From Alphaproteobacteria bacterium (lineage in GTDB: Bacteria; Pseudomonadota; Alphaproteobacteria; Rhizobiales; Aestuariivirgaceae): a DNA stretch of 64,000 nt. Location of the stretch: the NCBI GenBank assembly GCA_024640405.1, contig JAHEFB010000107.1, positions 1 to 64,000 of the forward strand, given 5' to 3'. Both the position numbers and the translations under genes were made by a program. This document shows positions 45,671-56,327 of the stretch, one piece after another. The first letter of the stretch is position 1; every line of letters starts with the position of its first letter. The notes below the pieces were generated by a model. The model was not told the DNA's origin and did no database searches. It saw only the letters and a program-made list of their open reading frames with translations.

Positions 45671-46549
45671 TCAGCGGTTACGCAACGCTACCTTGCGATC
45701 CGGTTTAACCGTGGTCCCCTCGAAAGGAACCATCACGGCAGAACCGGCAAGACGGAGATCCACCTGTTCAATTCCCGAATTCAAGACTCCATACCGGGCA
45801 TCCAGATCTGCCAGATTGGCGAGAGCCTGCTCAACTTCCTTTTCAGGCAACAGGGCCTGCCGCCCGCCAGCGAAATACAATGACCACCGCCGATTTCCCA
45901 CGCGTGCGGCAGCCTTGATCTTTGAATTTAACTCAGGCCATGCTTCAAGTTGGTTAACAAGTTGCGAAACGTTTTCCTGAGCCCCCTCTCCTGACACAAA
46001 CATCAGTTGTGAAAACCTGCGGGCGTCAAAACTGGCTATCGCGGACCCTTCCCGGTCTATCACGTAGTAATTTCCACCCCGTTGCCAGACCGCAAACGGT
46101 TCCCGTTCCACAACTTCTATCTCCAGTCTGTTCGGTGGCAAAACACGCACGCTGGCTTCCTGCACCCAATCGAGATTGAGCATGATTGAACGCGCCTTGT
46201 TGGCATCAAATCCGATCAATGAACCACCGGGCTTGACGCCAATCGCTTTCAGCACCGTCGCGCCGTCCATCCGCTTCAGACCGCCAATCCGGATTTGTTC
46301 CGCCGCATATCCGAAATACGAAGACACCTGTCCTGCCAGGCCCCGGGTTCCACTCGATGTTCCCGCCAGATGGTCGCCGGTCAACAGACCGTAACCGGTA
46401 ACCGCGACCAACATGCAGACCGCAATTGAGCGAACCAGAATTCGGCTGGCGCGGCGGTTGCACAACCGTTCTCCGGCCCGCAAACAGACCGACAGGTTAG
46501 ACCAAAATGGCGCCTGGCATATTTTACGATAGCGTCGGCTGATTGACAT
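45671..46549 (-). CDS. ftsQ: Cell division protein FtsQ
   Basis: 292 residues from ATG 46549, five bases after the ddl stop. A single N-terminal span (ILVRSIAVCMLVAVTGYGLL) precedes a POTRA domain (IRIGGLKRMDGATVLKAIGV, GFDANKARSIMLNLDWVQEA) and the FtsQ beta domain (VVEREPFAVWQRGGNYYVID). It links FtsB/FtsL with the early divisome. Order ddl-ftsQ-ftsA is standard. Confidence 0.92.
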   Translation of the reverse strand: MSISRRYRKICQAPFWSNLSVCLRAGERLCNRRASRILVRSIAVCMLVAVTGYGLLTGDHLAGTSSGTRGLAGQVSSYFGYAAEQIRIGGLKRMDGATVLKAIGVKPGGSLIGFDANKARSIMLNLDWVQEASVRVLPPNRLEIEVVEREPFAVWQRGGNYYVIDREGSAIASFDARRFSQLMFVSGEGAQENVSQLVNQLEAWPELNSKIKAAARVGNRRWSLYFAGGRQALLPEKEVEQALANLADLDARYGVLNSGIEQVDLRLAGSAVMVPFEGTTVKPDRKVALRNR

Positions 46550-46554
46550 TCTAC

Positions 46555-47493
46555 TCAACGGTTCAACCCCGCATCATTGATCATCCAGGTCAACAGTTGC
46601 GCGAAATCATGCCCGGCATGAGCAGCCATTTCCGGGACCAGCGATGTCGGCGTCATACCTGGCTGGGTGTTGATTTCCATGAAAATGAGTTCGCCATCGG
46701 TACCTTCTGTATCGTTGTAGCGAAAATCGGAACGGCTCACCCCCTTACAGCCAAGTTCGGTATGGGCAGAAAGCGCATATTTCTGAACACGGCGATAGAC
46801 GGCCTCCGGAATGTCCGCCGGCAGGATATGCTCCGATCCGCCAGGCTGATACTTGGCAGCGTAGTCGTAAAACCCGGCGCCTGAAATAATGTCGGTTACA
46901 CCCAACGCCACATTGCCCATTACCGCACATGTCAATTCGCGGCCTGGCACATATCGCTCCACCATGACCTTGCTATCAAGGTCAAATCCTTCGCCCTCCA
47001 CCATGCTTGCCAGCGAATTGGAACCACGATCGACAATATGTACGCCGACGCTGGACCCGTCCGCCACCGGTTTTACGACGTACGGCAGCGCCATGACATC
47101 ATGATCGATGGCTTCACACAGTTGAACGACCTGATGTTCGACGACGGGAACCCTGACCCGGGCGACCGCAGACTTGCAGAGATGCTTGTCCATGGCCAGG
47201 GCAGACGCCAGCAATCCGGAATGCGTATAAGGGATTTTCATGGTTTCGAGGATTGCCTGCATGTGGCCATCCTCTCCCCATTTTCCGTGTAGCGCATTGA
47301 ATGCAACGTCCGGCTTCAGGTCGCGCAACTGGTCAATAATGTCAGGCTGGACATCTACCTGGGTAACTTTGAAGCCTGATTCCTCGAGGCCCTTGGTGCA
47401 GGCCTTGCCTGAGCTGATCGATACTTCACGTTCACTCGACCATCCCCCCATCAGCATGGCGACGTGCGTAAGTCCGGGATCACGTTGTTCCAT
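46555..47493 (-). CDS. ddl: D-alanine-D-alanine ligase
   Basis: 312 residues from ATG 47493 with AGAGG eight bases upstream; the frame to 47544 is not needed. Makes the D-Ala-D-Ala dipeptide for peptidoglycan. N-terminal VAMLMGGWSSEREVSISSG, ATP-grasp region YVVKPVADGSSVGVHIV, and metal/product site FMEINTQPGMTPTSLVPEMA are intact. Preceded by a 46-codon membrane peptide gene rather than murB directly. Confidence 0.93.
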   Translation of the reverse strand: MEQRDPGLTHVAMLMGGWSSEREVSISSGKACTKGLEESGFKVTQVDVQPDIIDQLRDLKPDVAFNALHGKWGEDGHMQAILETMKIPYTHSGLLASALAMDKHLCKSAVARVRVPVVEHQVVQLCEAIDHDVMALPYVVKPVADGSSVGVHIVDRGSNSLASMVEGEGFDLDSKVMVERYVPGRELTCAVMGNVALGVTDIISGAGFYDYAAKYQPGGSEHILPADIPEAVYRRVQKYALSAHTELGCKGVSRSDFRYNDTEGTDGELIFMEINTQPGMTPTSLVPEMAAHAGHDFAQLLTWMINDAGLNR

Positions 47494-47503
47494 TACACAA
47501 CCT

Positions 47504-47644
47504 CTACAGAACATCCATTGATCGGAAACGATCAGGGAGGCCATTCAAAGACATGACTTGCAAAACCGCGAAAGTCATCAAAATTAAAACACATAGAAAC
47601 AACAACTTAGAACGTCTTGTTGAATCAATTTCAGTGTGACCCAT
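47504..47644 (-). CDS. 46-residue single-span membrane protein between murB and ddl
   Basis: Starts at ATG 47644, one base after the murB TAG, and its own TAG merges with the ddl ribosome site (TAGAGG), so it fills the murB-ddl gap completely. The product has a polar basic head (MGHTEIDSTRRSK), one strong hydrophobic span (LLFLCVLILMTFAVLQVMSL) and a short charged tail ending FRSMDVL. No Shine-Dalgarno is seen, so coupling to murB would be needed. No family recognised. Other small one-span proteins act in divisomes, but that is only analogy. Confidence 0.45.
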   Translation of the reverse strand: MGHTEIDSTRRSKLLFLCVLILMTFAVLQVMSLNGLPDRFRSMDVL

Positions 47645-47645
47645 G

Positions 47646-48566
47646 CTAGTCGCGTGTCTCAACACCGATACGTTTGATCTCCCACTGGAGGTCGACACCG
47701 GAGTTTTCCTTCACCCGAGCCCTTACCATCTCTCCGAGTTGTTCAATCTGTGCAGCTGTCGCGCCGCCTTCATTGATCAGGAAGTTGCAATGCATCTCCG
47801 ACACTTTCGCCGGCCCAATGGAAAACCCGCGCATTCCGGCAGCATCGATAAGTTGCCACGACTTGCCGTCTTCGGGGTTCTTGAACGTTGACCCGCCGGT
47901 GCGCGACTTGATCGGCTGACTTGCCTCACGCGCAGCGGTAATCTGATCCATATGGGCCCTGATCTCGTCCCGGTCCCCCTCAGCCCCCTGGAACAGCGCC
48001 GATGTGAAAATCATGTCTGCCGGTGCAGTCGAACTTCGATAAGCGTAGCCCATGTCTTGGTTTGACATGATGTGAAGCATCCCCTTGCGATCAATCCCAC
48101 GCGCTTCAATCAGGATATCGCGGGTTTCACCCCCATGGGCACCCGCGTTCATTCTCAGCGCACCGCCGATTGTGCCCGGTATACCTCTCAGAAAGGTTAA
48201 CAAAGTAATACCCTGCTGCAACGCAAACTGGGCAAGCCGGATATCGGGAACAGAGGTTCCTGATCGCACCCGGTAACCGTCTTCAACCGCCATCTGGCCA
48301 AAACCGCGGCCCAGCCGGATCACCACACCGGGAATACCGCCATCACGCACCAGCAGATTGGACCCCACACCGATAACATGTACCGGTATGTCATCGTCCA
48401 GTGCAGCAAGGAAGTTTGCCAGATCGTCTTCATCGGCCGGCGAATACAAAATGTCAGCCGGTCCACCCACGCGAAACCAGGTAAATTCAGCAAGGGGTTT
48501 GTCCAGTTCAAAGCGACCGCGAACCTGCGGCAGTCTGCGCGCCAGTTGCGCACCAGGCGTTGACAT
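47646..48566 (-). CDS. murB: UDP-N-acetylenolpyruvoylglucosamine reductase
   Basis: 306 residues, type IIa-like MurB. FAD domain TWFRVGGPADILYSPADEDD, GVGSNLLVRDGGIPGVVIRL, GIPGTIGGALRMNAGAHGGE, and the catalytic Ser region RTGGSTFKNPEDGKSW with GLU-type end NEGGATAAQIEQL. It reduces the enolpyruvyl group to form UDP-MurNAc with NADPH. Starts 2 bases after the murC stop. Confidence 0.95.
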   Translation of the reverse strand: MSTPGAQLARRLPQVRGRFELDKPLAEFTWFRVGGPADILYSPADEDDLANFLAALDDDIPVHVIGVGSNLLVRDGGIPGVVIRLGRGFGQMAVEDGYRVRSGTSVPDIRLAQFALQQGITLLTFLRGIPGTIGGALRMNAGAHGGETRDILIEARGIDRKGMLHIMSNQDMGYAYRSSTAPADMIFTSALFQGAEGDRDEIRAHMDQITAAREASQPIKSRTGGSTFKNPEDGKSWQLIDAAGMRGFSIGPAKVSEMHCNFLINEGGATAAQIEQLGEMVRARVKENSGVDLQWEIKRIGVETRD

Positions 48567-48568
48567 TG

Positions 48569-49984
48569 TCAGCCGTCCCGCCTTGAAAGCACGTCAAGTT
48601 CATCAGGCAATGCATACGCCCATTGCGTGATGTTGCCGGCGCCAAGACATATGACCACGTCTCCGGACTCAGCCGTCTCGTGGATCAGCGGCGCGAGTTC
48701 GCTGTTGTGCGTTATTGTCGACACATTTCGATGCCCTCGCGCACGCAATCCATCTGCCAGTGTCAGGTGATTGAAACCTTCAATCGGCGCTTCTCCCGCC
48801 TCGTACACCGGTGCCAGCACCACCTGGTCAGCATCATTGAAACACGAGCTGAAATCATCAAACAGGCTTTCCAGCCGAGTATATCTGTGTGGCTGCATGA
48901 CCGCGATCACCCGTTTCTCGGTGACGCCGCGGGCTGCTTTCAGCACCGCAGAAATTTCAACCGGATGGTGTCCGTAATCATCATAGATATCGATGCCGTC
49001 GCTTGAGCCCGTCAGGGTGAAGCGACGCTTGACGCCGGCGAATTCTGCCAGTCCCTTGCGTATCGCTTCATCGCTCACACCCAGATTGGCGGCAACCGCG
49101 ATGGCGGCCGTTGAATTCATCAGGTTGTGTTCGCCGGGCATGGCCAGGGTAATGTCTTCGAGAACCCGTTGCTCGCCGGTTCGGCGATCATTGATCACCA
49201 CGGAAAAATGACTCTTGCCGCCGGTATAACTGACATCCGCCAGGCGATAGTCTGCCTGGGCGCTCTTGCCGTATGTAAACACCCGGCGATCGATAACCTG
49301 TGCGATCAGTGACTGCACTTCCGCATGATCCACGCACATCACTGCAAACCCGTAAAACGGTATGTTTTCCACAAAGGTGCGATACGCTTCCTTTGCCTTG
49401 TCGAAAGTACCGTAGTGATCAAGATGTTCAGGATCCATATTGGTGACAATGGTCACGTCTGCCGGCAGCTTCACGAATGTGCCGTCCGACTCATCGGCTT
49501 CCACCACCATCCAGTCACCCTTGCCGAGCCGCGCATTGGTGCCATAAGCGTTGATAATCCCGCCGTTGATCACGGTCGGATCGATCCCGCCGGCATCCAG
49601 CAATGCAGACACAAGTGACGTCGTTGTGGTTTTGCCATGCGTGCCACCGACAGCAACACATGACTTGAATCGCATGAGTTCCGCCAGCATTTCTGCACGC
49701 CGCACCAGAGGCAAGAACCGCGCCCTGGCTTCCAGAACTTCCGGATTATCCTGCTTGACCGCTGTCGAGGTAACCACCACCTGGGCGTCGCCCAAATTGT
49801 CGGGATGGTGACCAATGTGAACGGTGACACCGGCCTCGCGCAGCCGGGCCACATTATAATTGTCGGCCATGTCGGAACCCTGCACGGTATAGCCCAAAGT
49901 CGCCATGACTTCTGCAATTCCGCTCATGCCTATGCCACCAATTCCGACAAAGTGGATTGGACCGATATCCTGCGTTAGTTTCAT
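48569..49984 (-). CDS. murC: UDP-N-acetylmuramate-L-alanine ligase
   Basis: 471 residues. N-terminal Rossmann part [24 protein letters not shown]-loop [20 protein letters not shown], the middle [14 protein letters not shown], and [19 protein letters not shown] are Mur-ligase hallmarks specific to MurC. It adds the first L-alanine. Overlaps the murG stop by four bases. Confidence 0.96.
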   Translation of the reverse strand: MKLTQDIGPIHFVGIGGIGMSGIAEVMATLGYTVQGSDMADNYNVARLREAGVTVHIGHHPDNLGDAQVVVTSTAVKQDNPEVLEARARFLPLVRRAEMLAELMRFKSCVAVGGTHGKTTTTSLVSALLDAGGIDPTVINGGIINAYGTNARLGKGDWMVVEADESDGTFVKLPADVTIVTNMDPEHLDHYGTFDKAKEAYRTFVENIPFYGFAVMCVDHAEVQSLIAQVIDRRVFTYGKSAQADYRLADVSYTGGKSHFSVVINDRRTGEQRVLEDITLAMPGEHNLMNSTAAIAVAANLGVSDEAIRKGLAEFAGVKRRFTLTGSSDGIDIYDDYGHHPVEISAVLKAARGVTEKRVIAVMQPHRYTRLESLFDDFSSCFNDADQVVLAPVYEAGEAPIEGFNHLTLADGLRARGHRNVSTITHNSELAPLIHETAESGDVVICLGAGNITQWAYALPDELDVLSRRDG

Positions 49985-51219
49985 TCGTCTGCGGTTTCCT
50001 TCGACTGTCCCGTCTGCGTCGGCTCTTCAACCTGGGCTGCGGGCTCTGCAACCTGCTCACCCGCTTGTTCAGCCTGCACGATCGGTTCTTCAGCCTTGCT
50101 TGCAAGCTCTTCAACCAGGTCTGCCAGCAATTCAGCCGCATCCGGGCGACCATGTGCTGATGCGGCCAATGCCGTTCTGGTAAGGTCAGCCTCGTCGAAA
50201 CGCAAGCGTGTAAACACCGCAGCAGTCTCCTGCGGTGTCATGTCGTCCTGCAACATGATCCATCCGCCTCCGGCTTTTTCCATGCTCTGGGCATTGCGCA
50301 ACTGATCATTGTCCAGCGAGTGCGGCAGCGGCACATAGATGGCGGGCCTTCCGATAACACCAAGCTCCGCCACAGTGGATGCGCCGGCACGGCAGACAAC
50401 CAGGTGCGATCTGGCGATCAGCTCCGGCATATCGTCAAAGAAACTTTTGCAAAGTGCGGTGACCCCTGCAGCTTCGTAGTCGGCGCGCACCTTGTCTATG
50501 TCTTCTGGCCTGCACTGTTGCGCAACCCGCAATGTCCGCAACACGGCTTTCGGCAGCTCCGCCACCATTTTGGGCATGAACTCCGAGAAAAACCTCGCGC
50601 CCTGGCTGCCGCCAAACACCAGCAGGTTGAACGCGGCATCGGCAGGTGGCGCATTGTAAGGCCTTGCCGCATCAATCACCTGTTTGCGCACCGGGTTTCC
50701 CGTCAGTCTTACCCGTTCCATCTGCTTGTCTGAAAACCCGTACAACGGCTCAAATGACGAGGCAATGATCTGCGTATTGCCCAGACCGGCGGCAAGTCGG
50801 TTGGCCCGGCCGGCCACGGCGTTTTGCTCATGAACCATAGATGAAATCCCGGCATAACGCGCAGCCATCATGACCGGAAGTGAAGGGTAACCGCCAAAAC
50901 CAACCACCACTTTCGGCCGCAGTTCCCTGAACCGGGCAAGGCATTGTTTGTAGCCGGCAACCAGTTGCGATATCTGTCTCGGCACAAGCCACGGTTTGCC
51001 CAATGTCAGCGTCGATGAAGAAGTTTCAAGCACCGAGCCGTCGCGAAAGCGATCCTGCCACTCCATCCCCCGCTTGTCGGTAAACAGCTGAACATCCCAG
51101 CCGCGCGCCTCCAGGGCAGCGGCAAGGGCCTGCGCAGGAAACAGATGCCCACCTGTTCCGCCGGACGCAAGGACAATAGTCCTGCCGGATCTGTCATCGG
51201 TCTTGTCGGATTTCTCCAT
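49981..51219 (-). CDS. murG: Peptidoglycan glycosyltransferase MurG (lipid II synthase)
   Basis: 412 residues. GT-B fold with the N-terminal loop [31 protein letters not shown], and the donor site [20 protein letters not shown] plus [14 protein letters not shown]. It transfers GlcNAc to lipid I at the inner membrane face. The core ends near residue 370. A tail of about 35 residues rich in Glu, Gln, Ala and Pro ([20 protein letters not shown]) is not part of the known fold. Length is above the usual 355-375. Confidence 0.95.
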   Translation of the reverse strand: MEKSDKTDDRSGRTIVLASGGTGGHLFPAQALAAALEARGWDVQLFTDKRGMEWQDRFRDGSVLETSSSTLTLGKPWLVPRQISQLVAGYKQCLARFRELRPKVVVGFGGYPSLPVMMAARYAGISSMVHEQNAVAGRANRLAAGLGNTQIIASSFEPLYGFSDKQMERVRLTGNPVRKQVIDAARPYNAPPADAAFNLLVFGGSQGARFFSEFMPKMVAELPKAVLRTLRVAQQCRPEDIDKVRADYEAAGVTALCKSFFDDMPELIARSHLVVCRAGASTVAELGVIGRPAIYVPLPHSLDNDQLRNAQSMEKAGGGWIMLQDDMTPQETAAVFTRLRFDEADLTRTALAASAHGRPDAAELLADLVEELASKAEEPIVQAEQAGEQVAEPAAQVEEPTQTGQSKETADE

Positions 51220-51224
51220 GGCGT

Positions 51225-52379
51225 TCAGGCCAGTTTCAGTGACGCGCCACCGGCTGGCGCATGAAGAGAGTTCCTGCGCACCCGCACCCGTGAGAACGCC
51301 AGCAACAAACCCATGGAAAACGCCATCGCAATCAGTGACGAGCCGCCATAGGAAATGAACGGCAAGGTCATGCCCTTTGCAGGTAACAATGTCAGGTTCA
51401 CGCCAAGGTTTATGAACGACTGAAAACCATAAAGGCTGACCAGACCGGTCAACGACAATACGGCAAACGGGTCGGTAACCCGCGCAGCTCTCAACAGCAC
51501 CCGCAGGACAATAAACCCGATGACGAAGATTAAAATGGCGCTGGCCATAAACCCGAACTCCTCGCCGATGACGGCCGGAATGAAATCAGTATGCGCATCC
51601 GGCAGAATATGCTTTGCGGTTCCTCCACCGGGTCCGGTTCCCATTAACCCGCCATTGTTGAAAGCCTGGGTTGCAGCATCCACCTGGAATGTGTCGTGCT
51701 TTTCCGGATCCAGAAACCGGTTTACCCGTGATGCAACATGCGGGAATGTCCAAAATGCGGCAACCGCGCCACCGCCTGCAAGGCCCGCCAGGCCGAATAT
51801 CCAGACCCAGGAGATACCGTAAATCAGCAGCAATACGGCAAACACGGCTGAAATCAGCACCAGCTGCCCGAAATCGGGCTGCTTCACCAGCAGACCCGCC
51901 ATGGCGGCAAACATGGCAAAAGTGATCCACAAGCCGGGCATGTCAGGCCGGCGAATGCCCTCGGCCAGAAACCAGGCCGCCGCAACAACGAAGGCAGGTT
52001 TGGCAAATTCCGAAGGTTGCACATTGATCGGGCCGAGATCGAGCCAGCGGTGCGCGCCCTTGATTTCCGGGCCAACAACAATCGCCAGGACCATTGCAGC
52101 CAGCCCGGCCACGAAAGTCAGCATGCAAATCCGGCGCGCCTGAGACGGCGACAACAACGACGTCAGCACCAGCACCACCGCTGCCGGCACCAGAAAAACC
52201 AACTGACGCGTAAAGAAGTGGAAGTGATCAAGTCCCAGCCGGGCTGCAACAGGCGGACTGGCAGCCATGGAAAACAGCACTCCGGCCGCCATCAGGACCA
52301 GCACGCTCCCCAACAGCACCTTGTCAACAGAAAACCACCAGTCGGCAATCAGTCCGCGATCAGAACGCGAGATCAACAT
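51225..52379 (-). CDS. ftsW: SEDS peptidoglycan polymerase FtsW
   Basis: 384 residues, about ten spans, SEDS family. RWLDLGPINVQPSEFAKPAF carries the conserved W and PSE motif. NNGGLMGTGPGGGTAKHILP and DAHTDFIPAVIGEEFGF follow, and the last conserved segment is FISYGGSSLIAMAFSMGLLL. Works with FtsI in septal glycan synthesis. Sits between murD and murG as usual. Confidence 0.95.
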   Translation of the reverse strand: MLISRSDRGLIADWWFSVDKVLLGSVLVLMAAGVLFSMAASPPVAARLGLDHFHFFTRQLVFLVPAAVVLVLTSLLSPSQARRICMLTFVAGLAAMVLAIVVGPEIKGAHRWLDLGPINVQPSEFAKPAFVVAAAWFLAEGIRRPDMPGLWITFAMFAAMAGLLVKQPDFGQLVLISAVFAVLLLIYGISWVWIFGLAGLAGGGAVAAFWTFPHVASRVNRFLDPEKHDTFQVDAATQAFNNGGLMGTGPGGGTAKHILPDAHTDFIPAVIGEEFGFMASAILIFVIGFIVLRVLLRAARVTDPFAVLSLTGLVSLYGFQSFINLGVNLTLLPAKGMTLPFISYGGSSLIAMAFSMGLLLAFSRVRVRRNSLHAPAGGASLKLA

Positions 52380-52382
52380 GGG

Positions 52383-53780
52383 TCAGGCCACCTTTGTTTG
52401 TTGCTGCACGCCATCAAGCGCCAGCACACAAGCGCGAAAGTCTTCTCCGCGCACTTCGAAATTCGGATACTGGTCAAACGATGCACACGCCGGTGACAAC
52501 AAGACAGCAATCTCGGGTTTATCACAACTGTCGGCCGCCGCATCAAGCGCTGCCTGCCGCACCGCATTTTGCATCGAACTGCACGAAACCCAGTCTACAT
52601 TTCCGTCAAGAGTATCGGCCAGCAAAGCTGAATCCTGGCCTATCAGATAGGCTTTTGCAATTCGGTGGAAGTGGTGCTTTAAAGAAGCGATGCCGCCCTG
52701 TTTGGCCTGTCCGCCGGCGATCCAGTAGATGCGCTCGAAACTGGACAATGCCTTTTCAGCTGCGTCCGCATTGGTCGCCTTGCTGTCGTTGATAAATACC
52801 ACTTTGCCGGCAGAGCCAACTTCCTCCATGCGATGTTCAAGCCCAGGGAAACTGTTGAAACCAAGCTCGATCTGTTCCGCGTCGAGGCCAAGCCGGCGCG
52901 CGACGATATAGGCTGCACAGGCATTCTGGGCATTGTGCAGGCCGCGCAGTGCACGTGCCTGCATCAACGGCACACACGTGCCGTCCCGGGTATCGGTGAC
53001 TGCGTCTCCGTCGGACTTGACGGAGGCATTCTTCGCTGCCACCGAGAACGATACCAAAGATGTATGACCGGCTGCTTTCGCGGCAATGTCGGCGCACCAT
53101 TCGTCATCCAGCGAAATGGCTGCAAGATCATTGGCACCCTGAAGCGCGAACATGCGCGCCTTGACGCCGGCATACTGCTGCATGTCGCCATGGCGTTCCA
53201 GGTGATCCGGCGACAGGTTCATCAAGATGCCGACATCCGGTTTCAGCGACGGCATCAGATCGATCTGGTAAGATGACAGTTCAATCACATAAATGCCGGT
53301 CTTGGTCGGTGCCGGCAACAGCAGCGCGGCAGTGCCGATATTGCCACCCACCGCAACATCGAGACCGGCGGAGGCCAGCACATGACCAACCAGCGCAGTT
53401 GTCGTGGACTTGCCATTGGTTCCGGTGATTGCCACCAGCCTGGCGCCTGTACCTGCAATCTCGCGAACCAGTATTTCGGTATCTCCGATGATCTCCACAC
53501 CGCAGGCGCGTGCTTTCTTGACGCTCCAGTGCGGTTCCGGGTGCGTCAACGGTACGCCCGGAGACAGGACAAAACTGTCCAGCGTTGTAAAGTCGACACC
53601 ATGCAGGTTTACCACTGGCAGGCCATGCTCTGCGGCCTGCTCGGCAGCAGCAGGTGCATCGTCCCAGGCAAGCACATCGGCACCACCGCGCATCAGGGCG
53701 TCAACGGTCGCGTTGCCGCTGCGGCCAAGGCCGAACACCGCGACCCTTTTGCCTTTGAAGCTGTGTGCTGCAATCGTCAT
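52383..53780 (-). CDS. murD: UDP-N-acetylmuramoylalanine-D-glutamate ligase
   Basis: 465 residues from ATG 53780 with AGG seven bases upstream; the open frame to 53825 overlaps mraY and is unlikely. N-domain VAVFGLGRSGNATVDALMRG, P-loop ITGTNGKSTTTALVGHVLAS, ELSSYQIDLM, LSPDHLERHGDM, and FINDSKATNADAAEKAL are MurD hallmarks. Adds D-glutamate. Starts 16 bases after the mraY stop. Confidence 0.95.
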   Translation of the reverse strand: MTIAAHSFKGKRVAVFGLGRSGNATVDALMRGGADVLAWDDAPAAAEQAAEHGLPVVNLHGVDFTTLDSFVLSPGVPLTHPEPHWSVKKARACGVEIIGDTEILVREIAGTGARLVAITGTNGKSTTTALVGHVLASAGLDVAVGGNIGTAALLLPAPTKTGIYVIELSSYQIDLMPSLKPDVGILMNLSPDHLERHGDMQQYAGVKARMFALQGANDLAAISLDDEWCADIAAKAAGHTSLVSFSVAAKNASVKSDGDAVTDTRDGTCVPLMQARALRGLHNAQNACAAYIVARRLGLDAEQIELGFNSFPGLEHRMEEVGSAGKVVFINDSKATNADAAEKALSSFERIYWIAGGQAKQGGIASLKHHFHRIAKAYLIGQDSALLADTLDGNVDWVSCSSMQNAVRQAALDAAADSCDKPEIAVLLSPACASFDQYPNFEVRGEDFRACVLALDGVQQQTKVA

Positions 53781-53796
53781 GTTTACCTGTCTGCTC

Positions 53797-54885
53797 CTAG
53801 CGCAGCTTGAGCGTTGCAAGGCCAATCAGAGCCAGGACTACCGAAATGATCCAGAACCGGATCACGATAGTCGGTTCCTTCCAGCCCTTTTGTTCAAAGT
53901 GATGGTGCAGCGGGGCCATTGCGAATACGCGTTTGCCGGTAAGTTTGAAGGACGCCACCTGCACGATCACCGAAACGGTTTCAAGGACAAACAGACCACC
54001 GATGATGGCCAGAACGATCTCGTGTTTTGCAGCCACTGCGATGGCACCGAGGGTGCCGCCAAGCGACAGCGACCCGGTGTCACCCATGAATATCATGGCG
54101 GGCGGTGCGTTAAACCACAGGAACCCCAGCCCGGCGCCAATCAGGGCGCCACACAGCACAGCCAGCTCGCCGGTGCCTGGAATGTAGTGGATTTGCAGGT
54201 AGTCAGCGAATTTCACATTGCCGGCGAGATACACAATGATGCCAAAACTGGCAACGGCAATCATCACCGGCACGATGGCCAGTCCGTCCAGTCCGTCCGT
54301 CAGATTGACTGCGTTGCCGGCACCAACCACCACCAGCATGCCGAACAGAATGAAGAACAGCCCCAGTTGTATCAGGGTGTCTTTCAGAAACGGCAGCGCC
54401 AGTGCGTTCGACAGCTTGGCATCACCCAGAACGGTGAACATCCACACAGCAAACCCTGCGATAACGAACTCCAGGGCCAGTCGCATGCGTCCCGAAAAAC
54501 CACCAACCGTCGAGCGTGTCACTTTCAGGTAATCGTCGTAAAACCCGATCGCTCCGAAACCCAGCGTGACAAACAGCACGGACCAGACATACAGGTTGTT
54601 CAGGTCAGCCCAAAGCAGTGTCGAGACCACGATCCCCGCCAGTATCATCAATCCGCCCATGGTGGGCGTTCCCTGCTTTTCAATGATGTGGCGTGCCGGG
54701 CCGTCTTCGCGGATCGGCTGCCCCCTGCCCTGCTTGATCCTGAGGTTGGAAATCAGCCAGGGACCGAACATGAACACCAGAAACAGCGATGTCATCAGCG
54801 CCCCGCCGGTTCTGAATGTAATGTAGCGAAATACATTCAACCCGGAAATCTGGTCGCTCAGTTCGAGAAACAAATAGTAGAACAT
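53797..54885 (-). CDS. mraY: Phospho-MurNAc-pentapeptide transferase MraY
   Basis: 362 residues, about ten spans. Conserved loops are visible: [31 protein letters not shown] (Asp pair), [36 protein letters not shown] and [20 protein letters not shown]. Makes lipid I from UDP-MurNAc-pentapeptide and undecaprenyl phosphate. Lies 20 bp after murF. Confidence 0.96.
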   Translation of the reverse strand: MFYYLFLELSDQISGLNVFRYITFRTGGALMTSLFLVFMFGPWLISNLRIKQGRGQPIREDGPARHIIEKQGTPTMGGLMILAGIVVSTLLWADLNNLYVWSVLFVTLGFGAIGFYDDYLKVTRSTVGGFSGRMRLALEFVIAGFAVWMFTVLGDAKLSNALALPFLKDTLIQLGLFFILFGMLVVVGAGNAVNLTDGLDGLAIVPVMIAVASFGIIVYLAGNVKFADYLQIHYIPGTGELAVLCGALIGAGLGFLWFNAPPAMIFMGDTGSLSLGGTLGAIAVAAKHEIVLAIIGGLFVLETVSVIVQVASFKLTGKRVFAMAPLHHHFEQKGWKEPTIVIRFWIISVVLALIGLATLKLR

Positions 54886-54905
54886 GAGAATTCCTCTCCG
54901 GAGGC

Positions 54906-56327
54906 CTAACCTCCGGATGTGCCCCTGTATTGTTTTATAACGGCTTCAACCACCGGCGCCATGCGCGACCCCAGTGACCCCTTGATCATGATGACATCGT
55001 TGTCCTGTACGGATTCGAGTAAAGGTGCAATCAGCTCCTGCGAAGTTGACGCATATACGCCTCGCTTCGAAGCCGGCAATTTGTTCCACAGGGCATTCAT
55101 TGCATGCCCGCAGGCAAAAACCGCATCAACATCGGCAGACTCCAGCGGCTCGATCAGTTCGCCGTGCAACCGGTCAGAATGGTCGCCAAGTTCCAGCATG
55201 TCACCCAGTACGGCGATCCGCCGTCCACGTCCGGTGGGTTCGGACGCGCCGAGCATTTCAAGAGCGGCACGCATCGATGCGGGGTTGGCATTGTAACTCT
55301 CGTCGATCAGCGTCAGGCGTATCCCTTCGGTGGCAAGGTTATGCCGTACACCGCGCCCTGACGGCGGCGCAATGTTTGCCAGTGCCAGCGCGCACATCGC
55401 CAGATCCGCGCCAGCCGCCTCGCAGGCGGCAAGTACGGCAAGCGAGTTGACAACCACATGTTTGCCGGCCGCCCCCAGCTTGTAGGTCACTTCCTGTCCG
55501 CGCACATCGGCTGTCACACACGAGCAGTCTGCGTGCAGGTTCGCACGCATCAGCCTTATGTCTGCCCCATCGCTTTCGCCAAACCCGCGAATGTCCGTGA
55601 TGCCCTGTGCCTGCGCTGCATCTCTCAGCAGTTGAAAAAACTCGGTGTCGCAGTTGATGATCGCCACACCCTCTGCAACCACGCCACTGAAGATTTCCGC
55701 CTTGGCGCGGGCAATATCGCTCAGCGATGCAAAGTGCCCGAGATGGCTTTCCGCGATTGCCGTGACGATCGCGATATGCGGGCGGACCATGTCAACCAGG
55801 GTTTCTATTTCACCGGCATGGTTCATGCCGATTTCAAACACGCCAAACTCAGCTGTTCGCGGCAGCCGTGCCAGGGTCAGCGGAACACCCCACTGATTGT
55901 TGAACGATGATACCGACGCATGGGTCTGACCGCATGCCGATAGCGCAACCTTCAGGGCATCCTTGGTGGTGGTTTTTCCAACCGAGCCCGTTACCGCAAT
56001 CACTTTTGCGCTGCTTCGCGCCCTCGCGGCGCGCCCCATGGCTTCCAGGGCAACCAGCGCATCATCCACCACCAGCAACGGCCCTGCTTCGGCCATGGCG
56101 CTGTCGGGCCGCGAAACGATGGCCACCCCGGCACCGGCCGCAAGCGCACTGGCGGCATACTCATGGCCATCGGTGCGGTCCCCCTTGATCGCAACGAAAA
56201 TGTCACCTTGATTGATTGCCCGGCTGTCTATGGCAACCCCGTTGAGCGGCACAGAGACGCCGCCCTCCAGGCGCCCGCCGGTGGCCTCGATAACTTCGTC
56301 GATGGTCCACAGGGATTGATCAGCCAT
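54906..56327 (-). CDS. murF: UDP-MurNAc-tripeptide D-Ala-D-Ala ligase
   Basis: 473 residues from ATG 56327 ([12 protein letters not shown]), with AGGGAGGG seven bases upstream, overlapping the murE end by 8 bases. N-domain [21 protein letters not shown]-loop [47 protein letters not shown] and [18 protein letters not shown] identify MurF. Adds D-Ala-D-Ala. Confidence 0.95.
   Translation of the reverse strand: MADQSLWTIDEVIEATGGRLEGGVSVPLNGVAIDSRAINQGDIFVAIKGDRTDGHEYAASALAAGAGVAIVSRPDSAMAEAGPLLVVDDALVALEAMGRAARARSSAKVIAVTGSVGKTTTKDALKVALSACGQTHASVSSFNNQWGVPLTLARLPRTAEFGVFEIGMNHAGEIETLVDMVRPHIAIVTAIAESHLGHFASLSDIARAKAEIFSGVVAEGVAIINCDTEFFQLLRDAAQAQGITDIRGFGESDGADIRLMRANLHADCSCVTADVRGQEVTYKLGAAGKHVVVNSLAVLAACEAAGADLAMCALALANIAPPSGRGVRHNLATEGIRLTLIDESYNANPASMRAALEMLGASEPTGRGRRIAVLGDMLELGDHSDRLHGELIEPLESADVDAVFACGHAMNALWNKLPASKRGVYASTSQELIAPLLESVQDNDVIMIKGSLGSRMAPVVEAVIKQYRGTSGG

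Noticed and set aside
53404-54909. 501-codon plus-strand frame opposite murD and mraY
   Set aside because: Antisense shadow of two well-conserved genes; no family resemblance.
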